Positions 56,998 to 64,000 of a DNA stretch of 64,000 bases are shown in pieces (the stretch's first letter is position 1; each line of letters opens with the position of its first letter). The notes below the pieces were generated by a model, which worked only from the letters and a program-made list of their open reading frames with translations, was not told the DNA's origin and searched no databases. The DNA is from Vibrio sp. 99-70-13A1 (GTDB lineage: Bacteria > Pseudomonadota > Gammaproteobacteria > Enterobacterales > Vibrionaceae): contig NZ_VTXD01000013.1 in NCBI RefSeq assembly GCF_013114625.1, positions 62,001-126,000 of the forward strand. Reading direction: 5' to 3'. Made by a program: the position numbers and the translations under genes.

Positions 56998-57759
56998 ATG
57001 ATTCCAGCAGAACGTCAGAGAACCATTTTGTCACTGCTATCACACCAAGAAGTGATCAGTATTTCTGAGCTCGTAGAGCACCTAGAGGTTTCTCATATGA
57101 CCATTCGTCGAGATATCGTAAAGCTAGAAACATCTGGAAAGGTCATTTCAGTGTCAGGTGGTGTGCAGCTGACTAAAGCGCTGCATAGTGAATTATCACA
57201 TGACATAAAGGTAGAGCAGCAAGCCAGCGAAAAAGCTCAAATTGGTCAACTTGCTGCGCAACAAGTTCCAGAGTTATCGACTATTTACCTTGATGCAGGA
57301 ACAACCGCTTTGGAGATCGCCCATCAACTTGCAGGTCGCGATGATCTACTGATCATTACCAATGACTTTGCAATTGCCGCGTATTTAATGAATAACACTC
57401 AATCTGAGATCTACCATACCGGAGGCAAAATTGACCGTGAAAACCAATCCAGCATTGGTAGTAAAGTGGCTGAGTTTTTGAGGGGGATGAATATTGATAT
57501 TGCGTTTATCTCTTCTTCATCTTGGAACTTAAAAGGGTTATCCACGCCATGTGAAAATAAGGTATTAGTCAAACAAGCCATTGTTCAAGCTGCTCATACT
57601 AACTACCTCATTTCAGACTCGACCAAGTACGGTCGGATCGCTAGCTTTCATGCTCTAGATATGAGCGAGCTTGATGGTGTCATTACTGATATTAATCTTT
57701 CAAGCAGTGTGATCGATGAGTTAAACGAAAAAGGCCTGAGAGTTATTAAGCCAGTGTAA
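56998..57759 (+). CDS. DeoR-family regulator of the threonate cluster
   Basis: 253 residues. The DeoR helix-turn-helix (about 1-57) reads ERQRTILSLLSHQEVISISELVEHLEVSHMTIRRDI. The sugar-phosphate-sensing C-domain (about 75-230) includes YLDAGTTALEIAHQL and LISDSTKYGR. Such repressors are released by a phosphorylated intermediate, here plausibly 3-oxo-tetronate phosphate. Divergent from ltnD, with repeated TTCACA hexamers before its start. Its own control by the same sites is likely. Confidence 0.88.
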   Translation: MIPAERQRTILSLLSHQEVISISELVEHLEVSHMTIRRDIVKLETSGKVISVSGGVQLTKALHSELSHDIKVEQQASEKAQIGQLAAQQVPELSTIYLDAGTTALEIAHQLAGRDDLLIITNDFAIAAYLMNNTQSEIYHTGGKIDRENQSSIGSKVAEFLRGMNIDIAFISSSSWNLKGLSTPCENKVLVKQAIVQAAHTNYLISDSTKYGRIASFHALDMSELDGVITDINLSSSVIDELNEKGLRVIKPV

Positions 57760-57837
57760 AGTCTGATAAAACCATTAAGCCCGTGATTTTATCAAGAGCT
57801 TAATGGCTGAGTATTCCAATGCCTCTCAGCATGTGCC

Positions 57838-60333
57838 TTAGAAGTATTCTCGGATTGTTTTATCTAACAACTGCTTACTGGTAGGTTTAGATAGTCGCCC
57901 ATCCATCACCTTATTAATTTTTTCAATCTCGCTCTTACCAGACTCTCCCGATAGAGCAATCACTGGTAAGGTCGGCTTCAACAGCTTGATCAGCTTGGTT
58001 GCCTTAAAACCATCCATAACTGGCATTTGAACATCCATAAACACAATATCAATAGGATTTTCTTCAACGCACACTAAGGCTTGCTGGCCGTTTTCAGCTT
58101 CGTACACGGTTGCCCCAATTTGTTCTAGATAAATACGAGTGAGCGCGCGCTGACCTTTATTGTCATCCGTTACCAGAACTTGAATACCTTCTTTCACACT
58201 TGATTTAGGCAGGTAAACCTTTGATAGATGGTCTCTCAAATTATCCGTATCAACAGGGTTGTTAGCGTAGTTTTCTCTTCTTACATTAGAAGTCACTTTA
58301 GGGAAAACTAACTTAAACTCAGTGAACTGCCCATAAACAGACTGGCAATGAATACTGCCATCAAACAAAGTCATAACTCGCTTACAGTAACTCAGCCCTA
58401 AACCGCTACCGCCGTATTTTTGATGCGTGAAAAAGTCATCAAATATCCTTTCCACCACCTTGGGGTCAACGCCCGGTCCATAATCTTTAAACAAAATCTG
58501 ATTGAACTTTTCACCTGATTTCAGCTTTATCTCAATACGGCTCTTAGGGTAGTCATCAAAATAATGCAGAGCATTCCTCAATAAATTGAACAAGATAAAG
58601 CTGAACATAGTGTCATTCACATGCACTAAGTAGTCTTGCCCTTCAGGTTCAAAGTGGACTCGGTTAGCAGTAGTATCTGACTCAAAAGCATAGTCATCTA
58701 ATACTTTATTAATAAGCTCAACCACAGAGTAATAACGCAATGAATCTTGGTTCAAATAGAGGTCATGCGCTTCTCGCAATGTGGCATCAATCAGTAAATT
58801 ACCGCGCTGAATCGCATCCCTACCTCGATTCACCTCTTGCTCCAGCAAAGTATCTTTCGGCTGACTAGAAGCAAATTCACTTATCTTTTCTAAATGCAGT
58901 TGAACCTGAGCTAAAGGATTACGCATTTCATGGGCGATAGATTTTGCCATTGCTTGAGAATGCTGAACTTTACGCTCGTTATGAATATATGGCCACGCTT
59001 TCTTCAATAGCTTTTGGAGAGCAGAAATCTCTTCATTTGTGAAAAGTGAACCATCACGCTTCCCCGAAGACATAATGAAATACGACAACGTATTTTGTGT
59101 GTCATGTAAAGGTAGAATCATCGCGGTATTACTTTTCAGCATTTTGTCACGAACAGCGTGCAACTTATGATTGGGTTGGCTACTCACCTCGTACTCAACC
59201 TCTTTAAACAATAAGGCTGAACGGGGTTCATTAAGCACTGAAGAGTAAAGGGCATTTGAACTTGCATCTAACACAAGATGTGTTTTATCTACGTGAAGAA
59301 TACCCGCCAACTTTTCCATGGCTTGTTCGGTTGATCGTTGAAAATCGTCAACCAAGCCAGCAATTTTATCGGTCGGAGTAGTGATACTTCCATAAATCAG
59401 CACACTGAAAAGTGAACGGGCAATTCGCCAGATAAAACGCCAAGTACCAACAATTAATAATGCACTCCAGAGCACATATTTAAATAACTCTTCTTCAATG
59501 TGGAACCCGCCAAAAGACCAAGTAAGAAAAGAAACATACACTCCCAGCGTTAACGCTAAACTGCATCCGATGTACAAAAGGTAACGCCAGCTATAAAAGC
59601 GATTGCACATTACGGCGTACCCCATAAATAGCAATTCACTTATAGATAATGCTGGAGGGAGCCATGTCATTGAAAAATCGTTAAGAATCAATGTAGCAAA
59701 GAGGTGAACTAGAGTTGTGGACGTCATAAAAATGATGATGCCAGCAGCCATATAGGTCACTTTAAGACGCTTTATTTGGCTCTTTTTCAAGCCATACCAG
59801 AAAAGATTACTTAGCGTTAAAAAGACAAAAAGTAAGATAGTAAAAAAGAAAAAAGGTGTGCTTGAACCAAAGTGAAGAACAAAGTCACTTTGCGCTTTTA
59901 TATCAATCCCCACTACCGTGAAACCTGGCAGTAGATTAATCGGCACAGAATATAAAGTCGCGAACCCTATTAAACCCCACTGCCACTTATGCAACTGACG
60001 ATTTGCTTGATCAGACGTGACTTTGCATGAGAAATGAAATGCACTAACAAAAGCCATGTAAGAAAAAATATTGGCCGCTCTTGCCATTAATATCCCAGCA
60101 TCATCCCCTAACCCTACGAGTAAACCGGAATGAAAGTAGGCATTACTAAGAATCCAAAACAGAATGAAGATCGAGTAAACCATGTATGAAACATAGACAG
60201 AAGTTAGGATCTTTTTTTCTTGCAGATAGATAAAACGTACAAAGTAGCTAAGCCAACAAAGTATGATGCAGCTTGTCGCTAGGAGTAGTGACAACTTAAA
60301 GTACGGGGCGATATTCACAAAGATGTCAGCCAT
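57838..60333 (-). CDS. luxN: LuxN-type autoinducer hybrid sensor kinase
   Basis: 831 residues; LuxN of V. harveyi is about 849. The N-terminal half (about 1-305) has multiple membrane helices with LuxN-specific stretches: WILSNAYFHSGLL, PINLLPG, TWLPPALSISELLF. From memory of published LuxN ligand residues, N133, F155, H210, W224, P226 and S232 are kept at the same numbers. HisKA with phosphoacceptor H468 (AHEMRNPLAQVQL), HATPase (NLLRNALHYF, GGSGLGLSYC) and receiver D767 (VFMDVQMPVMDG) follow. LuxN switches between kinase and phosphatase on binding an acyl-homoserine lactone and acts through LuxU/LuxO. No luxM/ainS-like synthase lies beside it, although luxM usually precedes luxN. AAGGA supports the start. 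Confidence 0.9.
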   Translation of the reverse strand: MADIFVNIAPYFKLSLLLATSCIILCWLSYFVRFIYLQEKKILTSVYVSYMVYSIFILFWILSNAYFHSGLLVGLGDDAGILMARAANIFSYMAFVSAFHFSCKVTSDQANRQLHKWQWGLIGFATLYSVPINLLPGFTVVGIDIKAQSDFVLHFGSSTPFFFFTILLFVFLTLSNLFWYGLKKSQIKRLKVTYMAAGIIIFMTSTTLVHLFATLILNDFSMTWLPPALSISELLFMGYAVMCNRFYSWRYLLYIGCSLALTLGVYVSFLTWSFGGFHIEEELFKYVLWSALLIVGTWRFIWRIARSLFSVLIYGSITTPTDKIAGLVDDFQRSTEQAMEKLAGILHVDKTHLVLDASSNALYSSVLNEPRSALLFKEVEYEVSSQPNHKLHAVRDKMLKSNTAMILPLHDTQNTLSYFIMSSGKRDGSLFTNEEISALQKLLKKAWPYIHNERKVQHSQAMAKSIAHEMRNPLAQVQLHLEKISEFASSQPKDTLLEQEVNRGRDAIQRGNLLIDATLREAHDLYLNQDSLRYYSVVELINKVLDDYAFESDTTANRVHFEPEGQDYLVHVNDTMFSFILFNLLRNALHYFDDYPKSRIEIKLKSGEKFNQILFKDYGPGVDPKVVERIFDDFFTHQKYGGSGLGLSYCKRVMTLFDGSIHCQSVYGQFTEFKLVFPKVTSNVRRENYANNPVDTDNLRDHLSKVYLPKSSVKEGIQVLVTDDNKGQRALTRIYLEQIGATVYEAENGQQALVCVEENPIDIVFMDVQMPVMDGFKATKLIKLLKPTLPVIALSGESGKSEIEKINKVMDGRLSKPTSKQLLDKTIREYF

Positions 60334-60633
60334 TTGATGATTCCTTGCCTTTTCTCATCTTAGTATTTTTCAGACCCAATAATATATACACTAGCCTTGG
60401 CAAGTGAAATTGACAAAATAATAAGTACTGTATAGAAGTCGTTACAACAATATGCAACATTACACTAATAGCGTGATATCGACCCAAATAATGACAGCAG
60501 AATAGTTTAATGAATGGCAAGGGTAAGAATTTTGCTCTGAGATAATTTATGGTATTTTATGCTATTTATAAAAATCAACTCAATACGAAAAATTTAAAAT
60601 AATGATACCGCTCGTAACTAGTGAAACTTCTTA
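60334..60633. other. Non-coding stretch upstream of luxN where luxM would be expected
   Basis: About 300 AT-rich bases. The only antisense-direction ORF (60326-60520) overlaps the luxN start and has no recognisable LuxM-like motif. No trace of a synthase could be read by eye. Presumably holds the luxN promoter. Confidence 0.45.
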
Positions 60634-60669
60634 GAAAAAAAACGCCTAAAACACAGGTTTTAGGCGTTT
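60633..60669 (-). terminator. Terminator of the oxidoreductase operon
   Basis: 13-bp perfect stem AAACGCCTAAAAC (60640-60652) / GTTTTAGGCGTTT (60657-60669); on the minus strand a T7 run follows. Confidence 0.93.
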
Positions 60670-60710
60670 ATTATTATCAATAATAGTCGTTCAAAGCTTA
60701 AGTCCAAAGC

Positions 60711-61685
60711 TTAACTTGCTGCCTTCTCCCACTGAGTCAGCAGCGCCATAATATCTCGTGAGTCATTGATGGTTGCACACGGGCGTTGCAGTTGTTTACA
60801 CCCTGCTTGAATGGCTCCACGAATATTTCTAACTTGATAATGGAAACCATCTCCCTGCGCTTTTACTGTAACTTCTCTTTGTGAAGATTCATAAACCTCC
60901 ACAGTAAATCGATTTTCAGTAGAAGGTAGCCAAGGGTTAGTCGTCAATGTGATACAACCTTTACTCCCCAAGATAGTAAAGTGATGTTTCAAGCCATGAT
61001 CTTCAGCAGTGTGAATTTGCGCACTCACCGTATCATTAAAGCGCATTAATGCCGATGACTCACAAATATTCCCATCTAAGCCACGACGCCCTAACGCAGA
61101 AATATCAACACTGTCGAATATCTGATCGCCATATTGCAGCTGCATGACCGAGTGAATTAGCGACATTGGGTAGCAACCTAAATTATACAGCGCACCTTTG
61201 CTTGCTGGATTGACGAATTGATCAATCGCGGCAATATAAGAAGCTTGTATAGAGCGCACTTCACCAATCTCACCAGATTGCAATTCTGAAAGAAGTTGTT
61301 CAACCAGCGGGTGATTAAGGTACATTAAACCCTCTGCGAAAAAGACTTTGTTTTTTGCCACAGCAGCCAGCGCCAAATCGGTTTTTTCCATATCAATCGA
61401 TAACGATTTTTCACACAAAATGGCTTTGCCCTTACTCGCCGCTTTGATTACATACTCATGGTGCACATGGTTAGGTAAAGCAATGTAGACAACGTCTACC
61501 GAATCATCGTTAAGAAGCGCATCGTAATTGTTGTATGACGTTGTGGGTTTGTACTGATCGATAAATTCATTAAGGGTAGCTTGCGTTCGCCCAGCAACAG
61601 CATACAACCCACTGCCTTCATCATTGTTTATAGCATCTGCCATCACGCCAGAAATAAAGCTCGTACCTAATATTCCCCACTTCAT
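60711..61685 (-). CDS. Gfo/Idh/MocA-family NAD(P)-dependent oxidoreductase
   Basis: 324 residues starting MKWGILGTSFISGVMADAI (ATG 61683-61685) with AAGGAA 8 bases upstream. A longer frame reads a (KP)n tract from a hexamer array and is not the real start. Rossmann domain about 1-120, with the family signature CEKSLSID (about 90) and a C-terminal alpha/beta domain. Acts on sugars or cyclitols; substrate unknown. Its ATG overlaps the TGA of the upstream gene (ATGA), so translation is coupled. Confidence 0.87.
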   Translation of the reverse strand: MKWGILGTSFISGVMADAINNDEGSGLYAVAGRTQATLNEFIDQYKPTTSYNNYDALLNDDSVDVVYIALPNHVHHEYVIKAASKGKAILCEKSLSIDMEKTDLALAAVAKNKVFFAEGLMYLNHPLVEQLLSELQSGEIGEVRSIQASYIAAIDQFVNPASKGALYNLGCYPMSLIHSVMQLQYGDQIFDSVDISALGRRGLDGNICESSALMRFNDTVSAQIHTAEDHGLKHHFTILGSKGCITLTTNPWLPSTENRFTVEVYESSQREVTVKAQGDGFHYQVRNIRGAIQAGCKQLQRPCATINDSRDIMALLTQWEKAAS

Positions 61686-62056
61686 GCTGCTGTTCCTTCT
61701 TTGTGTGCGCTTTGGCTTTGGCTTTGGCTTTGGCTTTGGCTTTGGCTTTGGCTTTGGCTTTGGCACTGAGTTTTAAATGCTTGAACCAAATCCGCGAATC
61801 CGTGTTCAATAAAAGCTTGAGTATGAGGCATCACAAAGTGCGCTTGTATTGCAGCTTCATTTTGATAACGCTCCCACAAGATCACACGTTGTAGATCTTC
61901 AGAGTCGTAACTGGCAGTTGCCTGCAAACACCCGTCTTCACTTTGCATATCCAGACAAAATTGCTCAATCTCTTTTATAGCTTGTTCACGGTCTATGCCG
62001 TCTTTAATTTTAAGTTCTGCGGTGACAAAAATACTGTTATCCATCGGGAGTCTCAC
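61682..62056 (-). CDS. Small antibiotic-biosynthesis-monooxygenase-fold protein with (QS)9 tail
   Basis: 124 residues. Residues 1-97 form a ferredoxin-like dimeric barrel of the ABM/YgiN type (VTAELKIKDGIDREQ, LWERYQNEAAIQAHF). The C-terminus (about 98-117) is QSQS... encoded by nine copies of a hexamer array, ending in AHKEGTAA. The normal family end is near residue 97, so the tail is an array-derived extension. Four-base overlap with the oxidoreductase gene. Proposed role: quinol monooxygenase or small-molecule oxidation; uncertain. Confidence 0.78.
   Translation of the reverse strand: MRLPMDNSIFVTAELKIKDGIDREQAIKEIEQFCLDMQSEDGCLQATASYDSEDLQRVILWERYQNEAAIQAHFVMPHTQAFIEHGFADLVQAFKTQCQSQSQSQSQSQSQSQSQSAHKEGTAA
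61711..61764. repeat. In-frame hexamer array TTTGGC x9 inside a coding region
   Basis: Nine perfect copies (6 bp, so the frame is kept), encoding (QS)9 in the ABM gene on the minus strand; in another frame the same DNA reads (KP)n. Confidence 0.95.
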
Positions 62057-62273
62057 GTGTTCAGTTTCAAAATATGATGACTAATATAATTAGACACATT
62101 TAATTGATAAACTGACCTCTCGTTTATTGTTTATAAACCTATAGTGTTCAATAAGGTTTTAGTATTCCATAAAGTGATGGTGTACAAAAAAGCTATAAGC
62201 ATACTTCTCTACCAAGCTTCGTAGTCCAAACTTGGTTTTATATTTAACTGTTATTAGTTGTAGGTGATGATTG

Positions 62274-63161
62274 ATGGATAAGCTAACAAGCATGAAGGTA
62301 TTTGCGTATGTGGTGGAACATGGCAGCTTTCGAAGTGCAGCCAATCACTTCAATTTATCGCCAACTATGATCAGCAAACATGTCTCATCATTAGAAGAAA
62401 GCCTGCATACTCGTTTGATTCATCGCACCACTCGTAAACAGTCTCTGACGGATTCAGGTAAACTTTATTTTCAAGAGTGCCAACGTATTTTAGAAGACAT
62501 CAGTAACGCTGAGAACTTAATTCAAACCCTAGAAAATCGCCCTCAAGGTACTGTGACTATTAACTGCCCTGTCACCTTTGGCAACAAAGTGCTCGCCCCT
62601 ATCGTGGCTGAGTTCCTCATTGAACACCCTGAAATAAACGTTGAGTTAATGTTGTCTAACGAGCTTATTGACCCTTATAAAAGTGAGACAGACCTGATAA
62701 TACGAATAGGGGAACTAAGCGATTCGAGCATGGTGGCAAGGCATATTGGGGAGTACCAGATGATTTACTGCGCTTCCCCTGAATACCTCAACCAACACCC
62801 TAAAATTGACGCCATCAGCGACTTATCCCAACACCATTGCTTGGGCTTTCGTTATTCTAATGGTCAAAGCCAGCACACACTCAATGCACCAACCAGTCAC
62901 TTTAAGAATAACCATACTCGGTTAGCATCCAATAATGGTGACGTACTGAAATATGCAGCCCTACAAGGTGTGGGCGTTCTGCTGCAGCCGTTAATTTTGG
63001 TCGAGCAAGAAATCGAGCAACAGCAACTCATTCATATTTTGGAAAGTAGCTCTCCCGAGGCTAAGCCCATCCATTTATTGTATAAAAACAAGCAGCTTTC
63101 TTTAAAAAATCGAACCTTTGCTGACTTCGTGATCAAGCGTTGTCGAAAAGAGCAAAATTAA
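62274..63161 (+). CDS. LysR-family transcriptional regulator
   Basis: 295 residues from the ATG at 62274; the TTG just before is a less likely start. Helix-turn-helix (about 1-60): KLTSMKVFAYVVEHGSFRSAANHFNLSPTMISKHVSSLE. The effector domain (about 88-290) includes VTINCPVTFGNKVLAPIV and RIGELSDSSMVARHIG, the CrgA/DmlR-like branch. Divergent from the ABM-oxidoreductase operon (217-base gap), so it probably controls it. Inducer unknown. Confidence 0.87.
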   Translation: MDKLTSMKVFAYVVEHGSFRSAANHFNLSPTMISKHVSSLEESLHTRLIHRTTRKQSLTDSGKLYFQECQRILEDISNAENLIQTLENRPQGTVTINCPVTFGNKVLAPIVAEFLIEHPEINVELMLSNELIDPYKSETDLIIRIGELSDSSMVARHIGEYQMIYCASPEYLNQHPKIDAISDLSQHHCLGFRYSNGQSQHTLNAPTSHFKNNHTRLASNNGDVLKYAALQGVGVLLQPLILVEQEIEQQQLIHILESSSPEAKPIHLLYKNKQLSLKNRTFADFVIKRCRKEQN

Positions 63162-63174
63162 CCCAATGGACTCG

Positions 63175-63744
63175 CTAGATAATGGAGTTTAAACGCGTGA
63201 CCTCAGTCTGAATATTGACTCTGGTTTGCTCTCGCTCAGTGCCCACTTGATCAGTCACGATTGAGATTTTTTGCCCACCGATCTTATGTACACTTTCAAC
63301 GGTTCCATTATTCAACACGCCAGCAAAATTCAACTTCATACGAATCATATCTACTGCTCCGAAATCGCCACATTTGTGCTTCAAAATCGCCGTATCAATC
63401 GCGATATTTTCACAATTAAGACTCACTAGTGGCGAAACCTGAATCACATTAGAACCAAATATTTTATATTTAGCTTCTACATAACCGCTAGAAACCAGTT
63501 TGAACACAATATAAGTCGCGGCATTTTTACTGATTGAACTATGTGTGCTCAGCCAAAGCCTATCAATACACACGAGATACAAAGTCTCTAAATCATCAGC
63601 ATAAACACCACCTGTTGAACTGAATGCTAGGCTCGACCTTTTTAAGCTTTGGTGGATAGAAGGGGATGAATAAGACGTGTAAAAAAGTCTGAGGTTATTG
63701 ATGATTCTAGACGCTTCAATATCTGTTTTAACTTTAACAAACAA
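63175..63744 (-). CDS. Hypothetical protein
   Basis: 189 residues with no family I recognise. No signal peptide or membrane segment. It is moderately Ser/Val-rich, with Cys at about 79, 130 and 144. Short beta-like stretches (ATYIVFKLVSSGYVEAKYKIF, KISIVTDQVG) suggest an alpha/beta or all-beta fold. It converges on the LysR gene with 13 bases between stops, which leaves no room for a terminator. Coding character is moderate; it could be a lineage-specific gene. Confidence 0.5.
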   Translation of the reverse strand: MFVKVKTDIEASRIINNLRLFYTSYSSPSIHQSLKRSSLAFSSTGGVYADDLETLYLVCIDRLWLSTHSSISKNAATYIVFKLVSSGYVEAKYKIFGSNVIQVSPLVSLNCENIAIDTAILKHKCGDFGAVDMIRMKLNFAGVLNNGTVESVHKIGGQKISIVTDQVGTEREQTRVNIQTEVTRLNSII

Positions 63745-63860
63745 ACGATAAGCCTTTGGGTGAAAAGGCCCATGATACTGATATTTATCGAGTGCTATGT
63801 AAGGCTATGTAAACGCTTAACTACGTGGGGGCAGAACGATGACAACATTGAATGATGTAA

Positions 63861-63893
63861 GGCAGAGCTATGATACCTAGCACTAACTCTGCC
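63861..63893 (-). terminator. Weak terminator candidate after the right-edge gene
   Basis: 7-bp arms GGCAGAG (63861-63867) / CTCTGCC (63887-63893), with CTA/TAG pairing inside. No U run on the minus strand, so weak. Confidence 0.4.
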
Positions 63894-63913
63894 TAATGGA
63901 GACGATAAGTGAG

Positions 63914-64000
63914 CTACAACATCTCACCATTGATCTGCTGTAAAGCGCGGTTGAATTCATCATTGGTTTTCAGTTGCAATTGACCTTCTTCAATCAATGA
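63914..64000 (-). CDS. C-terminal fragment of an unidentified protein (cut by window edge)
   Basis: Reading inward from 64000 on the minus strand gives 28 sense codons, SLIEEGQLQLKTNDEFNRAL followed by QQINGEML, then TAG (63914-63916). Codon use looks coding and no stop interrupts it. Only the 3' end is in the window, so no function is assigned. Confidence 0.6.
   Translation of the reverse strand, partial: SLIEEGQLQLKTNDEFNRALQQINGEML

Noticed and set aside
60326-60520. Small minus-strand ORF upstream of luxN as a luxM remnant
   Set aside because: Its 64 residues show no motif I can tie to LuxM/AinS and it overlaps the luxN start; the claim could only be tested by a profile search.
61686-61766. 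Longer N-terminus (KP)n for the Gfo/Idh/MocA oxidoreductase
   Set aside because: It is the hexamer array read in another frame; the Rossmann motif begins at the ATG at 61685 with a good ribosome site.

Overview
The window looks like part of a Vibrio chromosome, possibly the second replicon, and most of it is intact single-copy genes at about 40-45% GC. The case for Vibrionaceae rests on a full-length LuxN-type quorum-sensing kinase, a maltodextrin regulon with LamB and MalM, SstT, a second RsgA-like GTPase, and the general codon and promoter style. I see no rRNA, tRNA, insertion sequence, prophage or CRISPR array. About 45 protein genes are supported, plus one gene cut by the right edge.

Layout. 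0-10.9 kb: copper chaperone PCuAC, RsgA-like GTPase, a LysR regulator beside a DUF1254/DUF1214 secreted protein, the Na+/serine-threonine symporter SstT, a Sel1-repeat membrane protein, another LysR regulator, an Lrp-type regulator divergent from a LysE-type exporter, and a DUF1294 membrane protein. 11-31 kb: an alpha-glucan island. It has a cytoplasmic GH13 amylase, a large lipoprotein pullulanase, a LysR regulator divergent from an oligo-1,6-glucosidase, a MalE-type binding protein followed by a GDE-type debranching enzyme, an esterase, malM and lamB, and a divergent glgX. MalT-box-like decamers cluster in the lamB-glgX interval. The pathway reads as outer-surface debranching (pullulanase), passage through LamB, capture by MalE, then cytoplasmic amylase, GlgX, GDE and 1,6-glucosidase. 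No malFGK, malPQ or malT lies in the window.

31-50 kb: a membrane sensor with a degenerate GGDEF domain, TrmK, a PlsC-type acyltransferase, a beta-lactamase-fold serine hydrolase divergent from an AraC regulator, a two-component system divergent from an adaptor/RND efflux pair, ferredoxin-NADP reductase, a DUF1971 protein, D-lactate dehydrogenase, a patatin-like phospholipase and catalase. 50-57.8 kb: an acid-sugar (L-threonate-type) catabolic cluster ltnD-otnK-otnC-otnI-gntP-glycerate kinase with a divergent DeoR regulator. 57.8-64 kb: a LuxN homologue with no LuxM synthase beside it, a Gfo/Idh/MocA oxidoreductase coupled to a small monooxygenase-fold protein, a LysR regulator and unknown genes.

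The most unusual structural signal is a set of short tandem arrays (units of 6, 7, 8, 16, 18 and 24 bp). They sit repeatedly at 3' ends of genes, and in several cases the repeat unit contains or touches the stop codon itself (near 10.5, 30.9, 33.8, 35.2 and 37.7 kb, and inside the last codons of a gene at 61.7 kb). Other points of interest are the solitary LuxN, 11-bp-phased direct repeats between the two-component system and the RND pump, and repeated TTCACA/TGTGA hexamers between ltnD and its putative regulator.
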